From positions 661,760 through 725,759 of the forward strand of contig NW_011887301.1 in the NCBI RefSeq assembly GCF_000151315.2: a stretch of DNA of 64,000 bases, in the 5' to 3' direction. The notes under the pieces are model-generated. The model did not search any database. It worked only from the letters and a program-made list of their open reading frames with translations, and was not told where the DNA came from. The DNA is from Capsaspora owczarzaki ATCC 30864. Taxonomy: Eukaryota; Opisthokonta; Filasterea. Shown here in pieces: positions 49,182 to 60,200 of this stretch. Both the position numbers and the translations under genes were made by a program. Numbering within the stretch: position 1 is the first letter of the stretch; the number at the start of each line of letters is the position of its first letter.

Positions 49182-49592
49182 AAATTTTGGTGGTTGCTGC
49201 TCAGGCTGCCAACAACAACCATTCTTGTTTGATTGCAATCTCTTTTTCCCCCCCCCCATTCTGTTCTGTGTGATATCTGTGTGTATGCTCGTTTTTTTGG
49301 TGTGTTGCGTTGCGTTGCTTCTTGGCGGTTGAGGTCAAGATTATCGAATGCTGTGCATTTTTGACGTGATTCTCGTCTTCCCCTCATTACAACCAACATC
49401 TTTTTTTGACCTTTGAGCCTTTTTGACCAACCTATCATGCAATTGCGATGAATCGGGTTGATGCTGAATCGCGTTGATGCTGCAGCTACTGTGGTCGTTC
49501 GACATTCAATGAAGCTTGTTCATTTCCATGCCGATTACAATAGCCTAGCTCACTCTTTATTCTTTCTTTTTTCTTTTTCATATTCATTGTTC
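49182..49592. promoter_or_regulatory. intergenic, nucleoporin promoter
   Basis: 411 bases between two plus-strand genes. T-rich, with a C9 run at about 49249 and a TTCTTTCTTTTTTC tract just before the ATG at 49593. No gene seen. Confidence 0.4.
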
Positions 49593-52500
49593 ATGGCGGA
49601 TCGCTCCTCTTACTTTGAGGACGACTACGGCCAGCATGGCGGTCCACCAGACTCGTCGCTCTACGACGACGAAGCGACTGCAGCGGGCGTTGAGCCAGAC
49701 TGTAAGACCAACCCACCGTTTCGTGATTGCGTTTCCTGCTGACAGTGCAACGCTCTGACGCTCTGTCCATTGTGGACTCGAACAGACGCGGATCAGCAGC
49801 AGCAGGACGAGAACGACGAAGGCGCCGCGGACATGGAAGACCAGGTAACGCACAGCGCTGCAAAATGGGAGCAAGCACCAAACACCCGAATGGAGACGAA
49901 GCCACAAGCAACAGACAAGCCAAGTGGCGAGATATGAGACGGGATGGGACGGGATGGGATGGGACGGATGGAATCGAATGGAGTTGAATGGCAACGACAG
50001 TGAATCGCATTGGACCAGCGTGCTTGGGGGCTCCGGGTGACTCGTTGCACTCTGGATTTGATTTAGCAATTCCAGGATTTTGAAGTGACACGTTGGGATG
50101 AGCGCGTCGGACAGTGGAAGGGGTGGGAGCAGGTCAAAGCTCGGCCGCATGCTTTTTTTGCTTTGCTTTACCATTGAGATCTCGCTGTTTGCAGTATGAC
50201 TCGCTTGATTGACTTTTTGTTTTGGTTTTGGCTTTGGCTTTGGGATTTTGGTTTGTTGCTTGTTGTTGGGACAGGTCCGGATGGAGGAGGTCGGACGCGT
50301 GCTGGTTGGCGACGCTGCAGAAGTCAGCGAAGCGATCAAGGCGCACGACAAGCTCGTTGCTGAAGCACAGCCGACGATGCGGCCGCAAAGCCAGCTCATG
50401 GCCACGTCAACCCGCTTTGGAATTCTGGTCTACACAACGGGAACAGGTAAGCAATCAATCACGCTGGGTGCTGGCTAGTGGTAGTGTTTTGCTCAACTTT
50501 TGTTGCGTGCTCCTTGATCCACCCGCACGTCGTCCATCGCAGCCCTGCATGTTGTGCACTTGAAGGACGCAATCCAAAGTGCAACCAATGAGACCAGGAT
50601 TGACAGCATGAATGTAAACGCGCGCAGACGTTGTCATTTTTTCGTTATGCTCGTTTTGCTCGTTTTGTTCGTGTTTGGTCTCACGTTCTTCTCTTTCCTG
50701 TTTGTTTCCAATCATCCACAGGGGGTCGCTAGTGTGCAGTACTTGCTCCCGGAGTGCTCTGTGCTCTCGAAAGAGACACAGCAACCTGTCATCTACCGCT
50801 GCTCGAGCGTGCAGTTTTTGGGCGACGAGTGCTTCCTTGGACTGATCTTTGGTCGCCGAGTCTTGATTGTGTCGCTCGCAGGAATGATGGCCAGCCCACC
50901 GGTACAGTTTTTGATCGAAACGTTTCAATTGTTCTCTCCTGGGTGCGTTCGGAAAGGCAACTAACCAAATAGGATTTTGGACATGGCCATTTCTTGCAAA
51001 CATCAGAAATCGGAACTTCCGGCGTCCTGCTATGCCGTCATTACGATGGCGACTGCCGTTCACCAGATTGTGGATGCAACCGAGGCCGACAACACAGACC
51101 CAGCACCCAGCAGCGTCAGCTTTTTGCTGCTCGACGTCAAGGGCAACCTGGGTTTCATTCAGCGCGACCCTGCAAAGGACGCACTCACTTTGCGCGGATA
51201 TGCTACGGGGTATCTGTGTGGTAAGCTTGAAAATAATCTAAAGCTCTTTTTTCCGATTGCTCTTTGACTCGCTGTGCCCTGACCCCTTTTTTGATCCGCT
51301 TTGGGTTGTTGACCTCGTTGTTTCCAACCTGGGCGAGATAGCCTGTTCCAAAGGAAAGCTCAAGGATGGCAGATTCAAAGCAATCGCAGTGACACTTACC
51401 AACGAGCTACACGTGTTTGACCCTTCAGCGCTGACGCTTAAAGGCGACGCGTTGGCGACAAACCCGGATGTCAAGGTCATCCCAGCGCCCAGTGATATTC
51501 CCGACGGACATTCCGGTATGAAATACGCAAAGTGTTCCTTTGAGCTCTTGTCATGTACCTTTTGGATTTGTCTCATCGGTTTACTTGTTCCGTTCCCCCC
51601 CCCTCTTCTTTCTCATTATCCGATTAGCCGCTGCAATTACCCAGCTGTTCAATTCATTGTTCGTCCTCACCTTTGTGGACCCGGAGCAGCCCAGTACCTG
51701 TCAAGTTCGCTCGGTCAACACTGCAGCCAAGGTTTGCAACGGATCGATGCGCTTCATTCGTTGTAGCTTTGGTTTGCGCTCATTCTTCCCTTTTCTTCTT
51801 TGTTCTTCTGAAATCTGCAGCCAACCTCGTCCCACATTTGGTCTGGAATTTCCGACCTCGAGATGGATTACTCCTTCCCGTTTTCTTTGGATGAGTGGCT
51901 GAACTGGGGTGTTTCGCAAACGCGTCTTGGTCTCGGGTATGTGTGTCTGTGTTCTGGTTGCATTTGTTGTTGTTGATCTTTCTGGCCGCTCTTTTTTGTT
52001 TTGTTGGAATGTGCAAGCGCGGCCGCTCATCTCCTCGCGGATTGATTTCTGAATCGTCGTAGATTCGTGCTCATCAACTCGACGCATTCCCAGTACGCCG
52101 CTCTAATTGAAGCGGATGAGGACAAGCACAAGCCTCCACGATGCGTCCAGCTCGCAGACGATGCACGCATTACCACGCCCACGAACGACACTGGCGACTC
52201 GTTTCCTGTCGCCACGGGTGTTTTCTGCACCGACATGGGCTCGTTCCGATCGCCCTTCAACCCCGACGACATGCTCAAGGGCTGCCCCCACGTCTGCATA
52301 CTGACCATGGACGGTGTTTTGGTTGTTTATCGGTTTGTGTTGCATCCCGAAATCTACTACAGCCAGGAGCACAACTTTGCTCATCCATGGATGCAGCCAG
52401 CGGAGCCGCTCCCTGTCGCTGCCGCTGGCCCTCCCGCGTCGCGTCAAGGCAGCACCCCTCTTGGATCCGCCAGTTCGCTCGCCAAGCCTTCTTCCTCGGT

Positions 52501-55069
52501 GCTTCCCACGCTCGCTGCCTCCTCTACTGCTGTCCCTGCAGCCAAACCCGCGTTGTTCGGCACAGGGCTTGGCGGCACATCATCATCGGCAATCGCTGCG
52601 GCACCCGCACCCGCACCCGCAGCCGCACCCGCACCCGCACCCGCAGCCGTAGCTGCATCCACACCTGCCTCTGCTCCGCTCGCATTCAAAGGCTTTGGCG
52701 CTTCGCCAGCAGTCAGCGCGGGTGCTGCGGCACCTCGGCCTGCTTTTGGAGGCTTTGGGGCCTTTGGCGGGACTCCCGCCCAGCAGCCTGCTGCCGCCAT
52801 TGCGGGAGCTACACCTCCTGTAGCGGGTGGTGTGGCGCCAGCAGCGGCGGCCAAGCTGCCCTCGTTTGGTGCCGCTCCAACTGCGCTCGGAAAGCCGGCT
52901 TTGCCAGCCACTGGTCTTGCTTTTGGCGCCCCACCGAGCAGCGGCACAGCGGCAACCGTGCCCTCGCTCACGCCAGCTGGCGCCACTCTGCCAGCCGCGA
53001 CTGCAGCGCCCGCTGCTGCCGCCCTCCCCACTGCAGCTTCGACTGTGGCTCCCCCAGCATTTGGAAAGCCCGCTCTCGGTGGCGCCCCTCTCCCAGCGTT
53101 CGGACAACCCGCCAAACTCCCGTCCCTTGCTCCAGCGCCGACTGCGACCCTTGCTCCAGCTCCTGCCCCGGTTGCGGCGACTACCCCAGCGGCGTCACTT
53201 GCTCCGGCCGCTTCGTTGTCGCTGGGCGGTCTGGGTGGTCTGGGCGGTGCGCTTGGCTCGGCGCTGCCAACCACCAATGCTCTCTCAGCTGCACCTGCCA
53301 CGAAACCAATCTCGCTTCCAACAATCCCGCAGCCTGCCGCGTCCGGATTGGCAACCCCGTCGTCTGCAATCGGGCTGCCTCCAGTTGGCAGTGCCCCCGC
53401 TGTTGCAACGTCTGCTGCAGTGCCCACCACCAAGCCAGCGACCCTGAATGTCGCAACACCAACAGCAACCACAGCAGTCGGGCTGCCAGGTGCTGCTGCG
53501 GCTGCCCCCACTCTTGCCGCTGCAGCTGCTCCAACTCAACCTCTGAAACCCGCATTGCCAGCTCCCGTTGGCGGCGCTCCTGCCACTGCTCCTTCCACCT
53601 TGGCTGTTGCCAAGCCCACCCCGGCGAGCTCTGCACCAGATGCCTCCACTTTGACCAAGGAATTTGTTCGAGTCCAGCAAGAGTTTGAAAAGGCGTTGGA
53701 CGCGATTCGACCGCACACTCAATCCCGTCCACGCGCAGCAGAGCAAATCGCCAACGTCAAGGCGAAACGGGCCGAGTTTGAGTCCATGCGGGACACGATG
53801 AAAGCGATTGAAAAAGAGACGAGCGATTTGCAAGAGTCGCTGGGCAATGCGCTGGCAGCTCATTTGGATGCTCTCAAGCGCGGAAAGTCCACCCAAATCG
53901 CTCTTCAGAAGCATTCTACGCCAGACTACGAACGCTTGCTTCGCAAACAACGCCTCCATCCTGAGAAAGTCGCCTTTATGGCCAAGGCCCTGTCACGCGC
54001 CGCCCACATCAAGTCTCTGCTCGAATCGATCGACCAGCAAGCTGACCAGCTGGATCTGGTGGCTCAACAGCGGGAGGAGCAACAGCGCATGCAGACCGAG
54101 GTTCGCCGTCAAACCACGTCGCGCTTCCTGTCGCCGCTGCGACCGATTGCTAGCGCTTCCTCCGCCCCGCAGCAGCCAAAGCCCAAGTTGGCCGCGCCGC
54201 TGGTGGACACCATGTTCCGCACTCTGCGCGACAACTCTATCGCCGCGGCCCGGGTCAACCAGACGATTGATAACTTGACCGAGCAGCTTCGCCAGCTTGC
54301 TCTCCAACAAAGCGGCATCGCTCCACCAACTCCGCTTGCCGTGACTACGCGCGGTCTACAGTCTCCGTCGGCGCACTCGTCCCCAACAGCAAGTCTTCGT
54401 ACGACTCCTGCGAAAGCGGCTCTGCGTGGGCCGGCTGGCACGCCCTCATCCGTCGTCAGAGGGCTGCAATCCCCGCGAACGCCGACTCGCCACTTTCGTG
54501 CACCGGACTTGGATGAGAGCGATGACGAGGCTGATCTTTCCGTCAATGCATCTGCGCTCGAGCTCGTGCAGCCCTTCCGTGCAAGCGCGGAGGAAGCCCA
54601 GGCAACGGATGCTGCGGCAAAGGAAGTCGTCGATCGGACCATGCGTCTTCGTCGCTTGCATCGCGTCATTGCTACGCAAGCCCCTTCAGTGCGAACCTTG
54701 AATGCGATTGCGGCAGCCGAGGCCGAGGAGGCCTCCTCGAAGGTTCGATCTCGACCCCTGCCATTGCAGGCCAAGTCACCCGTGCATCTTGCCCTTGGTT
54801 CCAGTGGCAGCGCGTCCTTGTCGTCGGCAGACAATGCGGGTGCGGATTTGCATGCCTCGACGTTTATCACACCGGCTTCGACTCCCGCTCCATCTACCGC
54901 GAAAATGCCCGCTGCTGCATCCGCTGCTGCTTCTTCTTCCTCACCGGCAACCGTGGGAAGGTCGGTCGCTTCTGCTCCTTTGACGTCGGCTCAATCCGCG
55001 CTGGTGGCTGCCAACCTCGTTCCCTTTGGCAAATTCAACCAAGTTCCAGTCCAAACTCCATCCATCCCG

Positions 55070-55110
<41 letters not shown>

Positions 55111-56964
55111 CACCCCTTCGAGTTTGAGCACTGCTCCGGCCTCACTTGTCAACGTTGCTGCCACCGCCGCAGTCCCCGCAAAGCCGAGCACGTTGGCTTC
55201 CGCATCTTTGCCCTTGCCTTCCACGTCTATGCCTTTGCCGGCGTCAACAGCACAGACCGTGCAGCCCAAGGCCCCTGCGGCATCCGTTGCTGCTCCTGCA
55301 GCCGTGCTTCCCGCGCCTTCAGTTGCTGCTCCCGCTGCGGCGGCCCTTGCACCGGCTTCGGGTGTCGCGCTCAAGCCGTTGGCCACCACGTTGGCAGCAG
55401 CACCCATCCCGACCGCTACTGCTTCTCCGACAACCGTCCCAGCGCCAATTGCCAAACCAAGTGCTTTGGCAGGCCCTGCACCCTCATCTGTGTCGTCGCT
55501 GCTCTCCGGATTTGACTCCATCAAGGTGAATCCAGTGACGACCACCCCAGCTGCTGCTCCTGTTGCTGCTGCTCCCGTTGCTGCTGCTCCCGTTGCTGCT
55601 GCTCCGGCAACCGCTGTTCCTGCTGCTCCGGCAACCGCTGTTCCTGCTCTTCCGAAGGCGACTGCAACACCTGGGCAGCCTGCTCCCACAGCCGCTGTTG
55701 GTGCCCTCGGAGCTACTCCTCGACCGGCTGGAGCTGCTCCGTTTGGCCAGTCTTTTGCCAAACCTGCCGCTGCTGCAGCACCAGTTGGTGTCGGCGCTGG
55801 TGTCGGCGCTGCTCCAGCCGCCTCTAAACTGGCCGCACCAGCAACGACTGCTGCAGTCGCTGGGGTGCCCGTTGCCGCTGCACCTGCTGGGTTTGTCAGC
55901 AAGTTTTCTGCAGAGACAGCCGCTGCCGGTGCGACTGCCCCTGCAGCGGCATCTCTCTATGGTGGTCTGGGAGCAACGGGCGCTGCTGCGTCTGCAGGGA
56001 CGCCCGCCATGTTTGGCAAGGCGGCAGTCAACGCAGCCGGATCGGCGGCACCGGCAGGCGGTGCGGCTCCGGCGACGTCCTTTGGAGCAGTCCGTCCTGT
56101 CGGCACTTCTGCAGCGCCTTCATTTGGTGCTGCCCCTGCCCTTGGCAAGCCGGCTGGCTTTGGCGCCGCGCCAGCATTTGGCGGCGCCCCGGCAATGGGC
56201 GGCGCTTCCGGCATGGGTGCTGCACCTACGTTTGGTGGCAGTCCTGGATTTGGCTCGTCCACTCTTGCTCCGCGCCCTGCTTCGACCGTAGTCGCAGGGG
56301 GCGGCGCCGGCTTTGGAGGTGGGATTGCCTTGGGCAACGCCATTTCCAGTGGCAAAGCAAGCACTGCGTTTGCCTCGTAAGTTTTCGAATCCTGTATTGT
56401 TGTTGTTGCCGTTGCTGCTGGGTTTCGTGTGGCACCTGGAGAAGAAGGGAGGTTGGTTGGTTTTTCAACACGCCAAAGCTGTTGATTTTGATTCTATACT
56501 CACGAGCTCCCATTTTTTTTTCGTTTTGCTCTACGACAGCTCGGGTGGAGCTTCCTCGTGGGCCCAAATGGCTGGCGGCGCTTCGGTTTTGGGCGGTGGC
56601 TCTGCCCTTGGTGGCGGCGCTGGGCTTGGTGCGCAGCGACCCGCTGGATTTGGCCAGCAGGCCGCTGGCTTTGGACAGCAACCGGCGTTTGGACAACAGC
56701 CGGCGTTTGGACAACAGCCAGCATTTGGACAGCAACCGGCATTTGGACAGCAGCCGGCATTTGGACAGCAGCCCGCTGGCTTTGGGCAGTCGTCCCTTGG
56801 TGCCAGTACACTCGGCGCTGGCCGTGGCGCAGCTTTCGGTGCTGGTGGTGCTGGTGCTGGTGCTGGGTAGGTTGGCTGCTTTTGTGTATGCTTCTTTTGT
56901 CTTCGCTTTGACTTACGCTCCATCTTTGCTTTGTGACAGTGGCGCATGGGCTCCGCGCAAGTAA
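49593..56964 (+). CDS. NUP214: FG nucleoporin, NUP214-like
   Basis: This is a nuclear pore component of the cytoplasmic face. Nine or more short exons (first 49593-49701) encode an N-terminal part that looks like a beta-propeller: RFGILVYTTGTGALHVVHLK, LGDECFLGLIFGRRVLIVSL, SVSFLLLDVKGNLGFIQRDP, RFKAIAVTLTNELHVFD and HVCILTMDGVLVVYRFV. The large exon 52063-56376 then encodes an Ala/Pro/Ser-rich region with many FG/GFG dipeptides (FKGFGASPA, FGGFGAFGG), a coiled coil at about 53640-54120 (QQEFEKALDAIRPHTQ, EKETSDLQESLGNALAAHLD), and a second FG region. Exon 56540 to about 56868 has six FGQQPA repeats, and the last exon encodes GAWAPRK. Propeller, coiled coil and FG tail in this order are diagnostic of NUP214/Nup159. 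The coiled coil should bind NUP88/NUP62 and the propeller the DDX19 helicase (known for the family). Some small exon edges in 50.5-52.0 kb are approximate. Confidence 0.88.
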
Positions 56965-57299
56965 ACGCCAGTTTCTCTCGCTTTGGTCTCGCATCTTCCT
57001 CACCCCAACATGCACTGTTGTTCTTTGCGTGGCTTGTAGAGCATCAACATGCTATATTCATGATTACAAGTATGCTTTACCAAATCAAATTAACAAACAA
57101 ATCAATGCAAACGAGTTAAACACATGCAACGGGAGTAAAAAAGGTTACTAACAAACGACAAATGATCGACAAACAATGCAAATTACACGTAAAAAAAGTA
57201 CGTGGGTGTTATGTATAAGAAGGGAAGGTCAAAAGAAGAGAAGGGGAGAGAAAATACACAGCGCAACCGTTTGAGAATGGTTGGTTTCCCCAAACCGTT
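56965..57299. other. convergent intergenic region
   Basis: 335 bases between the nucleoporin (+) and Notch-like (-) ends. A-rich with no recognisable gene. Confidence 0.4.
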
Positions 57300-60200
57300 T
57301 TACATGGACAGCATATCCAGATCCATCAATCCGTCGGGCTTGGCACCAAACATGCTATTCAAGCACATCGGATCGATCAGATCGTCATTGCCGGAGAGCG
57401 CTGCAAACATTTCATCGGTCAAAAGCTCGTCATCGGCCGAGTCGGATGCTCCGTCACTGAGAACGGCATCGCCAGTGACATGGAACGCGTCGGAAACGGG
57501 CGACAAGTTGGAAGGGTACCAGTTCGCGGTGTCAACTACGGGGGTGTTATGTGTTGACAAGTAAGGAGAAGAGTCGGTCGAGACGGAGGGCGCAGCAGAA
57601 CGGCCAGGCGCTGGAGCAAACGCAAGCTCGTTTTGCATCATCGGCACCTGATCAAAGCCGGTCACGGCTTGACCAGCACCTTGCGACACCATCTGCATTT
57701 GAATCGTGCGGAGGGGCACAGGCATTCGTCCCATTTCAGCAATTTCTGAAGAGTGCTGCTTGACTTGTTGCTGGAGCTGGCGCTGATGCTGCAATTGAAG
57801 GTGGTGGTGGTGCTGCTGTTGCACTTGCTGTTGATGCAGTTGCACTTGCTGCTGGTGATGCAGCTCTTGTTGCATCTGCTGTTGCACTTGTTGAAGGCTG
57901 AGCGGGGGCCGGATTGGCTGCAGTTGAGCTGGCTGCTGTTGCTTGCTGTGCAATGCCGATAGCTGGGCGGGACGTGCACCATGGCTGGCAGGCTGAAGAG
58001 GGGCGGTTGGCATTCGCGCCATTGCAATCTTCGGGGCCAGACTTGCAGCGCTTGGACCAGCACTGGCTGCGGTCGGTGCCAAGGCCACCGCGCGGGCAAC
58101 CACAGGAGCAGCCGCTGGTACGGTCAATTTCGGCATGGAGGAAATGGTCCAATCGTTCAACATGCGCACAATCGTAGCATCGCCGCGAGCCGTGGCAATG
58201 TCAAAGGCCGTCTTGTCCTCATTATTTTCAATCTTGCGGTTGGAGTGCTTGCTCAGGAGCAGGTGGACGGCCTCGGCATGACCCTCTCGAACTGCGAGCA
58301 TGAGCGGCGTCTCGTTCTTGTTGTTCACTGCGTCAATTTCAATCCGGTGCTGCAGTAACCGCGAGAGAACCTGAATGTCGCCCAATGCGGCAGCCCAGTG
58401 CAGCGCAGAGAAGCCCATCCGGTCTTGAGGCTTGGTGCTGGCACCGGCCGTAACGAGAAGCGTGGTTGCAATCTCATCGCTGAGCTTGACGGAGGACATG
58501 AGTGCAGTCGTCCCATCTTCGTCAGCAAGGTTTAATCGCACGGTCGCCCAGGGGCCGACGTGCGATGCGGCATTCAACAATACTTCAACGCAGCTGGCAT
58601 TGCCGCCAGCACAGGCAAGATGCAGTGGAGATCGGCGACGATTGTCCAGTGCGTTCACATTCAGAACGGTCGGAAGCGTGCTGGCAGCGAGCGACGGGAC
58701 GGTCGCAGTCGTGCTGGCGGGCGACAAGCTTTGGGTTGCAAACGTGGCGCCCGACGAGGGTGAGGCGTCCGACATGCTGCGCGACGACAGCACTGAATCG
58801 CGTGCTGAAGGTGCCTGAGAGGGTACGGGGGACGACAAGGCCGCCTCGCCATTTTCGCCTCCTCGCGCTGCGGGTTCGCCAAACTGGTCGATACCTGAGG
58901 ACGAGTGAGGCGAGCTCTCGCGATTGTGCAAAAGGTTGGCGTCATGGCCCGACCAGGTGCTTGACCGGGACGAAAGAGAACTGCTGCAGGTTTCGATCGA
59001 AGACGCACGCCTGGGCGTCTCGCTCAGCACGTTGCAAGCAGTAATGATTGCCGCGACCAGTTCGGCATGGCCGTTCACGCAGGCACAATGCAAGGGCGTC
59101 CGGCCTTCGTAATTGGAAAGATTTGGGTTGGCACCCGCGCTAATCAACAAAACAGCGGTATCGATTTGGCCATTCCAGCAGGCCAAGTGCAGGGCCGTAT
59201 TTCCGAGGTCGTCGGCGGCGTCCACAGGAGCACGAGGGACGGCGGCGGGCGTGGCGGCACCACCAGAAGCACCAGCAGCAGCAGCAGCAGCAGAAGCAGC
59301 AGCAGCAGCGGGGTCGGAGGGCGAGTAGGGTGGCGGGGGCGAAGACGAAGCGGACATTATTATTGGCGAGCCATACGCGAGCAGATCAAGCTGCTGCCGA
59401 AGCTGGTGCAAATCACCCGTGGCAGCCGCAGCATGCAGGTCCGAGCCGAATCCATCTGCACGAGCAACAGGCATTCTTGAATAATGGTGGGCAAAGTGAG
59501 CCTCGGCGGCCTCAATCTCCTTGCTGCTCCTGGACGAGTAGGAGCCCGTTCTTGCGGGGAGCTGCTCCATTTCCATTGCATCAGACTTGGAAGGGGGTCT
59601 GTCGCGCGACAAGGCCGAGTCGCGATGTCCAAATCCAGGGGACGCGTACATGAGACGCACGCGCTTTTCGACATCCCAGATGTCAGGAGTGGAATCCTGA
59701 TTCTTGTGTCCAGCAGCTCCAGCAGCAACAACAGCAACAGACTCGACCGGCTCGACCGTGCTGCGCCCGCCGACATCTGCGTTGTCGCGTCGACGTTTCA
59801 CACCCGTGACAATGCCAGCAATGACCAGCACGAGCCCACCGCAAGCGGCAACGGCAATAATGATTGTCATCGTCGAGCTCGGGCTGTCGTCGGAAGGCTT
59901 GTTGGGGGTCGGCGTGATTTGCGAACTGCTCGCAATGGCCGCAAGAATGGGCACGCCAAACACGTCTGCTGTTGATCCGGTGCCGCGCCAAGCATTGAGG
60001 TAGACGACAGCGTCCGTTTGGTTGAGGATGGGCGAGAGGCTTTCGCCGCTGCGCCGAGCCGCCGATGTGTTGGAGGGCAACTGCATCCAGATTGTCAAGA
60101 ACGCAGGATTGCCACCCGCCGGCCAGATGCCCACGTTGGTCACGCGCGCGACAACGTTCAGCACGGTGGAGAGGCCTTGCTCAATCTGTGGCAAACGATC

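Noticed and set aside
52141-53688. Long alternative open frame (Cys/Arg-rich) across the nucleoporin FG region, and the antisense frames at 52444-53511 and 54991-55902
   Set aside because: GC-rich Ala/Pro codon runs leave all frames open; only the FG frame continues through splice sites.
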